Origin: Patescibacteria group bacterium
GTDB lineage: Bacteria > Patescibacteriota > Minisyncoccia > Minisyncoccales > JAHCRE01
Assembly: GCA_020148145.1 (NCBI GenBank)
Contig: JAHCRE010000016.1
Span: 228,827-281,340 of the forward strand
Reading direction: 5' to 3'
DNA length: 52,514 nucleotides
The notes beneath the pieces were generated by a model. That model did not search any database, was not told where the DNA came from, and saw only the letters and a list, made by a program, of their open reading frames with translations. Position numbers and translations under genes: made by a program. This document shows, in pieces, positions 1 through 7,173 of this stretch (the first letter of the stretch is position 1; each line of letters begins with the position of its first letter).

Positions 1-220
1 ATAGGCTGGAAGGTCGCTCCGCTCTCGAGGGGCCCGCCTGCGGGAGGGTGGCGGGAGGGTTGTAGTCTCGCCTTCGGCTCGAGCGCTCAGCCTTCGGCTT
101 TGCTTCGCCTCGCTCCTTAAAACCTTGCGGTTTTAATCTTTCCACCCTGGGGAAATACCCAGTTTCCCCATCGCTCTTTCTGAATTTTTGTTTCCCAAAA
201 ATTTAAAAACTCTCTGCAAC
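1..220 (-). ncRNA. Possible structured RNA or long leader, 5' part only
   Basis: A transcript started by the promoter at 226-254 would run leftward off the window. Its first 100 nt contain three successive perfect hairpins: 8-bp stem at 183-203 (loop GGAAA as read on minus), 7-bp stem at 149-169, and 8-bp stem at 117-136 closed by a GCAA tetraloop of the GNRA class. GC-rich repeat sequence follows. I see no convincing coding frame. It does not match the 5' ends of 16S, 23S, RNase P, SRP or tmRNA that I know. It could instead be the leader of a gene outside the window. Confidence 0.3.
23..70 (-). repeat. GC-rich dispersed element, GACTACAACCC family, copy 1
   Basis: Read on minus it has GACTACAACCC followed by C-rich sequence and a CCCGC/GCGGG hairpin, then GGGCCCCTC. 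Related copies are at 19519-19572, 38029-38071, 42224-42270 and 45143-45190. This copy lies in the putative RNA at the left edge and is flanked by further GC-rich palindromic sequence to about 118. Confidence 0.6.
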
Positions 221-225
221 TTTAT

Positions 226-254
226 ATTATAGTTTATTAAAATTAATTTGTCAA
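226..254 (-). promoter_or_regulatory. Consensus sigma70-type promoter
   Basis: On the minus strand TTGACA (249-254) is followed by exactly 17 nt and TATAAT (226-231), a perfect match to the housekeeping consensus. Transcription would start near 219 and run to the left into the hairpin-rich stretch. Nothing else in the window matches the consensus this well. Confidence 0.75.
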
Positions 255-280
255 GTTCTACGCTTAATTTATCTGATAGT

Positions 281-310
281 AAGTAGGTCAAAGTAGGCCA
301 AGGTAGGTCA
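281..310 (+). repeat. Three tandem decamers
   Basis: The 10-mer AAGTAGGTCA occurs three times head to tail (281-290, 291-300, 301-310) with one substitution each in the second and third copies. It lies between the minus-strand promoter and the mfd-like remnant. The function is unknown. It is iteron-like in form, but no DnaA box or initiator gene is visible nearby. Confidence 0.5.
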
Positions 311-317
311 AGATGCC

Positions 318-575
318 AAAAGAAAAAAAGAAGAAAATCTAAACTCGGCCCTGATTGTCAGTGTTATCCCCTACTTTTTGGAAAGGGATAATTTGTCGCT
401 CCGCTTCCTCTCGCCTTCAGCTCGAGCGCTCCTTCGGAGCTTCGCTCCGCTCCCCAGACACCTCTCGGTTTCTGGCGGCCGCTTCGCTTCCTGTTTTCCT
501 ACACGGGCCCCCACCTTCGCCCGCCGCCCTCCCGCAAGCGGGCCCCTCGCCCAGTTTTCCCGACCCCTTTTCTGA
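318..575 (+). pseudogene. Fragment resembling the mfd N-terminus, followed by GC-rich insertion
   Basis: The frame at 342-395 encodes SALIVSVIPYFLERDNL, which resembles LIVSILPYFIDKPNF of the mfd frame at about 640-684. Nucleotide differences fall mostly at third codon positions, as in diverged homologous coding sequence. From about 396 the frame enters GC-rich repeat-like DNA that shares a CTCGCCTTC-GCTCGAGCGCTC block with 67-90 and reads as low-complexity Arg/Pro/Ser/Leu peptide to a stop at 575. I read it as a broken duplicate or remnant of an mfd 5' end interrupted by an element. It could instead be a chance similarity of short length. Confidence 0.35.
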
Positions 576-594
576 AAATTTGGCTTATTAAATT

Positions 595-2583
595 ATGGGA
601 AAAACTCTTATTCAAGATAAAATTGATAAAATTTTAATCGTTAGTATTTTGCCTTATTTTATTGATAAGCCAAATTTTTGGTTTGAGAAAAATTTAAAAA
701 AAATTTTAGAGGCCAAGAAAACTCAGTCTTTTTTTGAAGACAATACCTTGTATTTTCAAAAAAACCAAATTTATAATTTTTCTCAATTTTTAAGAAAATT
801 GGATGAAATGGGCTATGAGAAAGTCCAAAAAATTTCAGAACCAGGAGAATTTTCCCAGCAAGGAGGAATAATCGATATTTTTCCTATAAATTTAAATTCC
901 GCTTTAAGAATTGATTTCTATGGGAATCAAATTGAAAATATTGAAAAATTACCAGTTGAAATCAGTGATGAAAAAGAGGTTAAAAAAAGATTAAAAAGAA
1001 AACTCAAATATCAAAAAATCTATTCTCAATTGAGCCACTTAAAACCAGGTGATTTTTTAGTCCATCTCGATCACGGAATAGGAATTTACAAACAAAAAAT
1101 AATTTATGATAAGAGAAAATATTATCTCCTTGAATATGCAGCTGGTGACAGATTATATGTGCCCTTCGGCCTAGAGAGAAAACTTTCTAGGTATATTGGG
1201 TTTTTGCAGCCAAAAATTTCAAGATTGGGTAGCCCCCTCTGGCAAAGGACAAAAAGAAAAGTAAGAGAGGAGGCAATTAAACTAGCTAAAGAGCTCCTGG
1301 AAATTTATGCTAAGAGAAAAATCGCCACTCGGCCTCCTTATCTGCCAGTTGATGAAATAGATTTCCAGTTAGCCTCCGGTTTCCAATATATTGAGACTCC
1401 AGATCAAATTCAGGCAATTGAAGAAATAAAAAAAGATTTAGAAAAGGAAAAGCCAATGGACAAATTAATCTGTGGTGATGTTGGTTTTGGAAAAACTGAG
1501 GTAGCTTTAAGAACGGCTGTTTCCGCAGTAAATTCTGGCTATCAGGTGGCAATGATTTGTCCAACCACAATTTTAGCCAACCAACATTTTCAAAATTTCA
1601 AAAAAAGATTGAAAAATCTTCCGATTAAAATTGGCTCACTGTCTCGGCTGCAATCCAAGAAAGAACAGAAAGAAGTAATTAAAGGTTTAAAAGAAGGTAA
1701 GATTGATATTGTAATTGGTACTCATAGGCTTCTTTCAAAAGACGTTGAATTTTCCACCTCCGCCGAAGGCTACGGCGGAAAAAACCTTGGATTATTAATT
1801 ATTGATGACGAGCAGAGATTTGGAGTTTTGCAAAAGGAAAAATTGAAAAAACTGAGAGCTTCTTTAGATATCTTATCTCTTTCTGCCACCCCTATTCCCA
1901 GAACCTTATATTTAGCTTTATCCACTCTAAAATCAATCAGTCTAATTCAGACTCCCCCGGTTGGAAGGTTACCAGTTAAAACCTTTATTTTGCCATGGTC
2001 AGAGAAAACTATTAAAGAAGCAATAAAAAAGGAAATTTCAAGGGGAGGTCAGGTATATTATTTACACAATAGAATTGAAACAATTAGGGCAGTCAAAAAT
2101 CTTTTGGAAAAACTTGTTCCTGAAGCAAAAATTGGTATTGCCCATGGGAGGTTAAAAGAAAAAGATTTAGTGAAAGTAATGACTGAATTTCAAAATAAAA
2201 TCATTGATGTTTTAATAGCAACAACTATAATTGAAAATGGTTTAGATTTTCCCAATGTTAATACTTTAATTGTTGCTGATGGAACGAGATTAGGTTTAGC
2301 TGAGGCTTATCAAATAAGAGGTAGAGTTGGGAGGTCTCATCAACAGGCCTTTGCCTATTTTCTCTATGGTCAAAATTTAAGAGATCGGGCGAAAATGAGG
2401 CTAACTTCTTTAAAAGAGGCAGAGGCTTTGGGGTCAGGATATAAGATTGCCTTAAAAGATTTGGAAATCCGAGGAGCAGGAAATATTCTGGGCAAAGAAC
2501 AATCTGGAAATATAAATCAGGTAGGGCTGAATCTCTATTGTCAAATGTTAAGCGAAGCCATCGAAAAATTAAAATCAAAATAA
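595..2583 (+). CDS. mfd: Transcription-repair coupling factor Mfd, short form
   Basis: A 662-residue Mfd-like translocase, against about 1,100 in typical Mfd. Visible in order: the end of the UvrB-like region (EPGEFSQQGGIIDIFPI, about 82-98), the CarD-like RNA polymerase-interacting domain (GDFLVHLDHGIGIY, about 152-165), Walker A GFGKT (297-301), DEQR box (405-408), SATPIPRT (430-437) and the GRVGRS arginine-finger motif, then the RecG-like translocation region. The N-terminal part of the UvrB-homology module and the C-terminal D7 domain are absent, so UvrA recruitment and its autoinhibition may differ. A palindrome at 1759-1779 adds an STSAEGYGG-type insert just before the DEQR strand. There is no clear Shine-Dalgarno site, and 20-40% of the expected N-terminus may have been lost upstream. 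Confidence 0.88.
   Translation: MGKTLIQDKIDKILIVSILPYFIDKPNFWFEKNLKKILEAKKTQSFFEDNTLYFQKNQIYNFSQFLRKLDEMGYEKVQKISEPGEFSQQGGIIDIFPINLNSALRIDFYGNQIENIEKLPVEISDEKEVKKRLKRKLKYQKIYSQLSHLKPGDFLVHLDHGIGIYKQKIIYDKRKYYLLEYAAGDRLYVPFGLERKLSRYIGFLQPKISRLGSPLWQRTKRKVREEAIKLAKELLEIYAKRKIATRPPYLPVDEIDFQLASGFQYIETPDQIQAIEEIKKDLEKEKPMDKLICGDVGFGKTEVALRTAVSAVNSGYQVAMICPTTILANQHFQNFKKRLKNLPIKIGSLSRLQSKKEQKEVIKGLKEGKIDIVIGTHRLLSKDVEFSTSAEGYGGKNLGLLIIDDEQRFGVLQKEKLKKLRASLDILSLSATPIPRTLYLALSTLKSISLIQTPPVGRLPVKTFILPWSEKTIKEAIKKEISRGGQVYYLHNRIETIRAVKNLLEKLVPEAKIGIAHGRLKEKDLVKVMTEFQNKIIDVLIATTIIENGLDFPNVNTLIVADGTRLGLAEAYQIRGRVGRSHQQAFAYFLYGQNLRDRAKMRLTSLKEAEALGSGYKIALKDLEIRGAGNILGKEQSGNINQVGLNLYCQMLSEAIEKLKSK
1759..1779. 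repeat. Palindromic element in mfd
   Basis: Perfect 7-bp arms TCCGCCG/CGGCGGA around a 7-nt centre. It is in frame and encodes part of an extra loop before helicase motif II. Confidence 0.7.
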
Positions 2584-2589
2584 AAAACC

Positions 2590-2622
2590 CCTGAAAATTA
2601 TTATCGTTTTCAGGAGCTATTT
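2590..2622. terminator. Bidirectional intrinsic terminator
   Basis: Perfect 8-bp stem CCTGAAAA/TTTTCAGG (2590-2614). T-rich sequence follows on the plus strand, and on the minus strand the stem is followed by six U (2582-2587). It ends mfd and the convergent CPBP gene. Confidence 0.8.
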
Positions 2623-3175
2623 TTATCAGCCCAGCGAAACAGGGTCATCCAAATTAGGTTCGGAAAAAGATGACAAGAAATTGAGGGAATAAGCGAGCCG
2701 CTTTCTATCACTAACCAGCTTAGAAAAACTCCAACTCCTAACTTGAAACAAAAGTCACGAAGAGAGAGTGTTTCACGAAAATGTGTGTATCCAAAGAGTA
2801 CTCCATCGACAATTGTTGCAAGAATCAAAATTAGCCAAGGGAATCTCAGAAACACCATAATATATAGAGGCCCTCGGAATAGTAGTTCTTCCATTAATGT
2901 TGCTGTGATAGCTTTAAGGCCCATTCTTTACTTTTTAGCATTTCACCAAGGCGATCTCCTTTTTCGACAGCAGTCGAAGGTTTTGATTTCAATAAATTTC
3001 TATTAAGAATTACACTGATTATACCGAGAATATCCATCCCGAACATCACTGCTACGCCTATTCCTGTTAGTCTTGCCATTTTGATTAAAGAGCACCCTCT
3101 AAAAAGAACGTCGAAGATCCCTAAAGATATATAGAGACTCACTGAACCAATCAACCATTTTTTTAATCTTTCCAA
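2610..3175 (-). pseudogene. CPBP-family intramembrane protease, split by a frameshift
   Basis: The C-terminal frame (2610-2924) shows the CPBP/CAAX-protease signature: EELLFRG, FGYTHF and HLFPN with hydrophobic segments. The family normally has several membrane helices before the EE motif. Those are found in an overlapping frame (2894-3175), which begins at a TTG preceded by AGGAGA and ends about 30 nt into the second frame. Together they give about 195 residues of a single protein, so I infer one gene with a frameshift near 2895-2910. Because the downstream frame has its own ATG, two overlapping genes cannot be excluded, but a 104-residue CPBP core alone would be unusually short. The substrate is unknown; the family acts in membranes, often in protein maturation or immunity. 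Confidence 0.6.
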
Positions 3176-3275
3176 TTTTTTCTCTCCTGTTTTTAAAAGA
3201 TACTATTTCTAAAATAATATTTTTAAATAAAAAGTCAAGTTTTTAAAAATTTGTAAATTTGAAATTTGGTGGTAA

Positions 3276-3306
3276 ACCCCGTTAGACAAAGTCTGTCTAG
3301 CGGGGT
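3276..3306. repeat. Long hairpin just upstream of dprA
   Basis: 13-bp stem (ACCCCGTTAGACA with TGTCTAGCGGGGT, one G-U pair) with a 5-nt loop, ending 12 nt before the dprA start. There is no U-run for plus transcripts, so it is a palindromic element or leader structure rather than a terminator. Confidence 0.6.
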
Positions 3307-3318
3307 AAACTTATTTCA

Positions 3319-4221
3319 ATGCTAGAGATAAAAACTATTTCAATTGAGGATAAAAATTATTCCAAACTCCTTAAAGAAATTAAAGACCCGCCAAAAATCC
3401 TCTATTATTTAGGTGAGATGAAAGCTGTCGCCCATTCGGGCGAACCTCGCTCAGAAGAGCGAGATGAGTCTTGTTTTGCAATTGTTGGAACAAGGAGATG
3501 TTCTATTTATGGAAAGCGGGTTGCCTTGGAAATTGCTGGGGATTTAGCTGAAGCCGGATTGACAATTGTTTCTGGATTTGCTCCAGGTATTGATACCTTT
3601 GCCCATCAGGCAGTGGTAGAAAGAAGAAAAAGGACAATTGCTATTTTGGGTACCGGCCTTGATGAAAAAAGTATTTATCCCAAATCAAATTTAAAATTAG
3701 TTAAAAAAATTTTAGAACTAGGGGGAACCTTAATTTCTGAGTACCCGCCAGGGACTCATGGTTCTGAGTTCACTTTCCCTCAAAGAAATCGAATAATTTC
3801 TGGAATTTCTTTAGGAATATTAGTAGTTGAGGCCAAAAAGAGAAGTGGGGCTTTAATTACGGCCAATTGGGCAATGATGCAAGGGAGAAAGATCTTTGCC
3901 ATTCCCGGACCAATTCATTCCTCAAATTCAAAAGGTTGTCATTTTTTAATCAAAAAGGGGGCGAAATTAGTTGAATCAGCTAACGATATTCTGAAAGAAT
4001 TGAATTTACCTTTAAAGAAAAAAGGTGAAGAATTGAAAGGTGAAACCCCGGAAGAAAATCTAATTTTAGAAGTTTTAAAAAAGGAGTCTTTATATATAGA
4101 TAAAATTACTCAAAAAACAAAATTATCAACAGCTACAGTGGCAAGCACCCTTGCTATTTTGGAAATAAAGGGTAAAGTAAGAAATTTAGGAGGAAACATA
4201 TATGCAATTAGTTCTCGTTGA
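3319..4221 (+). CDS. dprA: DNA processing protein DprA
   Basis: A 300-residue DprA/Smf protein, which loads RecA onto incoming single-stranded DNA during natural transformation. The extended Rossmann fold is clear: AIVGTRR (54-60), SGFAPGID (85-92), a GTGLD strand, SEYPPGT, and the PQRNRIISG and RSGALITA motifs. A C-terminal winged-helix domain (about 235-300) follows. Residues 36-51 (AVAHSGEPRSEERDES) are an insert absent from the family and correspond exactly to two back-to-back DNA hairpins at 3429-3463. The gene overlaps topA by 20 nt, so the two are likely co-transcribed and translationally coupled. DprA is among the few competence genes usually kept in reduced CPR genomes. Confidence 0.93.
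   Translation: MLEIKTISIEDKNYSKLLKEIKDPPKILYYLGEMKAVAHSGEPRSEERDESCFAIVGTRRCSIYGKRVALEIAGDLAEAGLTIVSGFAPGIDTFAHQAVVERRKRTIAILGTGLDEKSIYPKSNLKLVKKILELGGTLISEYPPGTHGSEFTFPQRNRIISGISLGILVVEAKKRSGALITANWAMMQGRKIFAIPGPIHSSNSKGCHFLIKKGAKLVESANDILKELNLPLKKKGEELKGETPEENLILEVLKKESLYIDKITQKTKLSTATVASTLAILEIKGKVRNLGGNIYAISSR
3429..3463. repeat. Double palindromic element in dprA
   Basis: Two perfect hairpins side by side: CGCCC/GGGCG (3429-3442) and CTCGCTC/GAGCGAG (3446-3463). Together they encode the extra 14-16 residues between the SAM-like start and the Rossmann domain. Confidence 0.7.
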
Positions 4222-6274
4222 ATCTCCTACTAAATCAAAAACTATCCAAAAATTTTTAGGCCAAAAATACAGGGTTTTTTCTTGTTATGGTCATGTTAGG
4301 GATTTGCCTAAGAATAAGCTTAGTGTGGATACTGAGCGTGATTTTAAACCAAAATATATCATCATTCCCAAGGCAAAAAAAACCATTCAATTTTTGAAAA
4401 AAGAGGCTAAAAAAGCTAAATTAATAATTTTAGCAACAGATGAAGATAGAGAAGGAGAGGCTATCGCCTGGCATCTAATTCAGATTTTAAATTTGAATGG
4501 AAAAAATCCTTATCAAAGGATTGTCTTTCACGAGATTACAAAATCAGCAATCAAAGAAGCTCTTTTAAATCCAAGAAAAATCGATCTGAATTTGGTTAAT
4601 GCCCAGCAGGCAAGAAGAGTTTTGGATAGAGTTGTTGGCTACAAATTATCCCCCTTTTTGTGGAAAAAGGTGGCTCGGGGATTATCAGCCGGAAGGGTTC
4701 AATCGATAGCAGTCAGATTGGTGGTGGAAAGGGAAAACGAAATTGAAAATTTTGTTCCTCAAGAATATTGGGCAATCGTCGCTTTACTTAAGAAAAAGGA
4801 GGTGGGGAAAAAGAAAAAAGAAAATGAATTCGAAGCGGTTTTAATTAAAAAAGCGGGAAAAACTATTCCAAAATTAGGAATTAAAACAAAAAAGGAGGCA
4901 GATAAAATTATTAAAGACTTAAAAGGGGCTTTATATAAAGTAAAAAACGTTGAGAAAAAAGAAACAAAAAGAAATCCCCTGCCTCCTTTCACCACCTCTA
5001 CCTTGCAACAAGAAGCCTGGCGAAGATTTAGATTTCCTGCTAAATTCACAATGCGAATTGCCCAAAACTTATATGAAAAAGGATTAATTACTTATCACCG
5101 AACAGATTCCTTAAATCTTTCAGATCAATCTTTATTTGCTACCAAAAAATTTATTACCAAAAATTATGGCAAAAATTATTGGGCAGGATTTTTGAGAAAG
5201 TACAAATCCAAAGGCAGGGTTCAAGAAGCTCACGAAGCAATAAGACCAACGGATCCCTTCAAGGATCCGTCCTCCGTAGCTTTAACGAAGGAGGACGAGA
5301 CCGCCTTCACCAAGGCTTCGACGGTTAAACTTTACGATCTTATCTGGCGAAGATTTATTGCCTGCCAAATGAGCCAGGCCATTTTTGATTCAACAACTGT
5401 TGATATTTCAGCTAAAAACTATACTTTTCGGGCTAAAGGTCAAATTCTAAAATTTGACGGCTTTTTAAAGGTTTATCCTCTGAGAATCGAGGAGGCCGAG
5501 CTTCCCCCTTTAGAGATTAGTGAAATTTTGAAACTTAAAAAACTAATACCTTCCCAGCATTTTACCCAACCTCCCCCAAGATATACCGAAGCTAGTTTAA
5601 TTAAGGCTTTGGAAGAAAATGGAATTGGCCGCCCCTCAACCTATGCCCCAATACTATCTACAATTCAAGAAAGAAATTACATTGAAAAAAATGAAAAAAA
5701 GAAATTTAGACCGACTGAAATCGGAACAGTAGTAAATGATCTTTTAGTTAAGCACTTTCCAACAATTGTCGATATTGGCTTCACCGCTGGGATGGAAGAA
5801 AATTTAGATAAAATTGCCCGGGGAAAAGAAAAATGGGTCAAGGTCTTAAGAGAATTTTATAATCCTTTTGAAGAAAATCTAAAACAAAAGGATAAAGAGG
5901 TTTCAAAAAAAGACTTAATTGAAAAAACTGAAAAAATCTGTCCTAAGTGCGGCTCACGATTGATAATAAGACTTGGAAAATTTGGAAGATTCTATGCCTG
6001 CCCCAAGTTCCCTAAGTGCAAATATACTGAACCCCTTGAAGAAAAAACTTTGGGAATTAAGTGTCCAAAATGTAAGGAAGGGGAAATAATCGAAAAACGG
6101 ACTAGAAAGAAAAAAATATTTTATGGCTGTAACAAATGGCCAGAATGTGATTTTGCTTTATGGAACAAACCAACCGGTGAAAAATGTCCGGAATGCAAAG
6201 CCCTTTTAGTCAAAACAAAAAGAGGTCAAATAAAGTGTTCAAATAAAGACTGCGATTTTAAATTGACAAAATAA
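4202..6274 (+). CDS. topA: DNA topoisomerase I
   Basis: A 690-residue type IA topoisomerase that relaxes negative supercoils. The TOPRIM domain has the Glu in LVLVESPTKSK (Glu7) and DEDREGEAIAWH (80-91). The catalytic tyrosine is Tyr298 in GLITYHRTD, and ENGIGRPSTYA marks the central toroid. The C-terminus carries three zinc-ribbon repeats with CPKC/CPKFPKC, CPKC/CNKWPEC and CPEC/CSNKDC pairs. Between the AIRPTD strand and KLYDLIW lies an altered loop encoded by two abutting palindromes at 5249-5296. The start overlaps the end of dprA by 20 nt; the preceding AGGAGGAAACAT gives a good ribosome site. Confidence 0.96.
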   Translation: MQLVLVESPTKSKTIQKFLGQKYRVFSCYGHVRDLPKNKLSVDTERDFKPKYIIIPKAKKTIQFLKKEAKKAKLIILATDEDREGEAIAWHLIQILNLNGKNPYQRIVFHEITKSAIKEALLNPRKIDLNLVNAQQARRVLDRVVGYKLSPFLWKKVARGLSAGRVQSIAVRLVVERENEIENFVPQEYWAIVALLKKKEVGKKKKENEFEAVLIKKAGKTIPKLGIKTKKEADKIIKDLKGALYKVKNVEKKETKRNPLPPFTTSTLQQEAWRRFRFPAKFTMRIAQNLYEKGLITYHRTDSLNLSDQSLFATKKFITKNYGKNYWAGFLRKYKSKGRVQEAHEAIRPTDPFKDPSSVALTKEDETAFTKASTVKLYDLIWRRFIACQMSQAIFDSTTVDISAKNYTFRAKGQILKFDGFLKVYPLRIEEAELPPLEISEILKLKKLIPSQHFTQPPPRYTEASLIKALEENGIGRPSTYAPILSTIQERNYIEKNEKKKFRPTEIGTVVNDLLVKHFPTIVDIGFTAGMEENLDKIARGKEKWVKVLREFYNPFEENLKQKDKEVSKKDLIEKTEKICPKCGSRLIIRLGKFGRFYACPKFPKCKYTEPLEEKTLGIKCPKCKEGEIIEKRTRKKKIFYGCNKWPECDFALWNKPTGEKCPECKALLVKTKRGQIKCSNKDCDFKLTK
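5249..5296. repeat. Double palindromic element in topA
   Basis: Perfect 8-bp arms ACGGATCC/GGATCCGT (5249-5270) abut perfect 7-bp arms GTCCTCC/GGAGGAC around GTAGCTTTAACGAA (5269-5296). The second is the same family as 42722-42747, 48160-48187 and 51423-51450. Confidence 0.65.
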
Positions 6275-6299
6275 ATATTTTTCGATAAATTAAAATTGA

Positions 6300-6382
6300 G
6301 CCGCGGTGGCGGAATGGATTACGCGTGCGACTCAAAATCGCATGAGGGCAACCTCATGTGGGTTCAACTCCCACCCGCGGCA
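6300..6382 (+). tRNA. tRNA-Leu (anticodon CAA)
   Basis: Complete class II cloverleaf. Acceptor arms GCCGCGG (6300-6306) and CCGCGGC (6375-6381) pair fully. The anticodon loop CTCAAAA gives anticodon CAA (reads UUG). There is a long variable arm with a TGAGG/CCTCA stem and a T-arm GTGGG/CCCAC around TTCAACT. CCA is not encoded, so a CCA-adding enzyme is required. It lies 26 nt after topA. Confidence 0.97.
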
Positions 6383-6388
6383 TCAAGA

Positions 6389-6419
6389 AAAAACTGGCTA
6401 AAAATCAAGGCCAGTTTTT
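6389..6419. terminator. Bidirectional terminator after tRNA-Leu and tsaC
   Basis: Perfect 10-bp stem AAAAACTGGC/GCCAGTTTTT. The stem itself supplies the T-tract on both strands, between the convergent tRNA-Leu and tsaC. Confidence 0.8.
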
Positions 6420-6431
6420 CATCTAAAAAAT

Positions 6432-7091
6432 TTAGAGGTTTTCTAATCTAATCAGTTTTTTAACTCTTATTTTCCCTGCTCCTTCTCTCAAAATTTTAGG
6501 TTTCTTGTTAGTTAAATCAATTACTGTTGAAGGCAAAGAGGGGTTTAAATTGCCAGTGTCTAAGATTAAATCAGGTTGCCCCCCAACATTCTTTGGTGGG
6601 GGGTTAAATTGATTTATTACTTTCTTAATTTTGGTTGAAGGAGGTTGACCTGAGATATTAGCTGAAGTTCCAGTTAAAGGAGAATTTAATTTCTCAAGTA
6701 AATCATTGAGTAATTTGTAATTAGGAATTCTTAAACCGACTGTTTGGATTCTGCCAAAAAGGGTTGCCGGAAGGCCACAATTTCCTCGACGTTTTAAAAC
6801 TGCGGTAACTTTTCCTGGCCAAATTTTTTGCAAAAATTTCTCTTGAGGTTTATTAATAAAAGCCAAATTTTTTGCCATTTTTATATCTCTGACAAAAATT
6901 GGAATTGGTTTTCTCTTTGACCGTTTTTTAATTTCAAAAATTCTCTTTACTGCCCTCTCATTTCTAGCATCAGTTAATAACCCATAAACTGTATCTGTTG
7001 GAAAAACTAAAACCTTACCCTCTTTAATCAATTTTATTACTATTCTTGCTACCGCTTTAGAATTCTTTGGAGAGACTTTTAGTATTTCCAT
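6432..7091 (-). CDS. tsaC: Threonylcarbamoyl-AMP synthase (TsaC/YwlC/Sua5 family)
   Basis: A 219-residue YrdC-domain protein. It makes threonylcarbamoyl-AMP from threonine, bicarbonate and ATP for the t6A37 modification of ANN-decoding tRNAs. Family motifs seen: FPTDTVYGLLTDA near residue 30, KRSKRKPIPIFV, WPGKVTAVL, VGLRIPN and TGTSANISG. The length fits TsaC or the short YwlC form; the full Sua5 extension is missing. A C-rich/G-rich palindrome at 6579-6603 encodes a Pro/Gly loop (NPPPKNVGGQP) not usual for the family. It stands alone, ending at the shared terminator downstream of tRNA-Leu. Confidence 0.92.
   Translation of the reverse strand: MEILKVSPKNSKAVARIVIKLIKEGKVLVFPTDTVYGLLTDARNERAVKRIFEIKKRSKRKPIPIFVRDIKMAKNLAFINKPQEKFLQKIWPGKVTAVLKRRGNCGLPATLFGRIQTVGLRIPNYKLLNDLLEKLNSPLTGTSANISGQPPSTKIKKVINQFNPPPKNVGGQPDLILDTGNLNPSLPSTVIDLTNKKPKILREGAGKIRVKKLIRLENL
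6579..6603. repeat. Palindromic element in tsaC
   Basis: Six C and six G flank an imperfect inner stem. It encodes a Pro/Gly-rich insert in the TsaC C-terminal half. Confidence 0.45.
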
Positions 7092-7126
7092 TTTTTATTT
7101 TAAACCCAGGACGACAACTTCGACAG

Positions 7127-7149
7127 GTGTTTTTCTGAAAGAAAAACAC
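7127..7149. repeat. Hairpin between tsaC and nagK-like gene
   Basis: Perfect 9-bp stem GTGTTTTTC/GAAAAACAC with loop TGAAA. It is not followed by a U-run, so it is not a canonical terminator. CTTCGACAGG next to it resembles the GTCGAAGGG-type palindromes elsewhere in the window. Confidence 0.4.
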
Positions 7150-7173
7150 AAAGTATTACTAAGAATTCAAGGA

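Noticed and set aside
1-220. Could the left-edge transcript be 16S/23S/5S rRNA, RNase P or SRP RNA?
   Set aside because: The short ATGGGGAAAC and GGTGGAAAG stretches recall parts of 23S and RNase P RNA, but the order and surroundings do not fit any of them.
355-591. Two overlapping plus-strand frames read as genes
   Set aside because: Low-complexity Arg/Pro/Ser peptide from GC-rich repeat DNA, with no ribosome site and no homology beyond a 17-residue mfd-like start.
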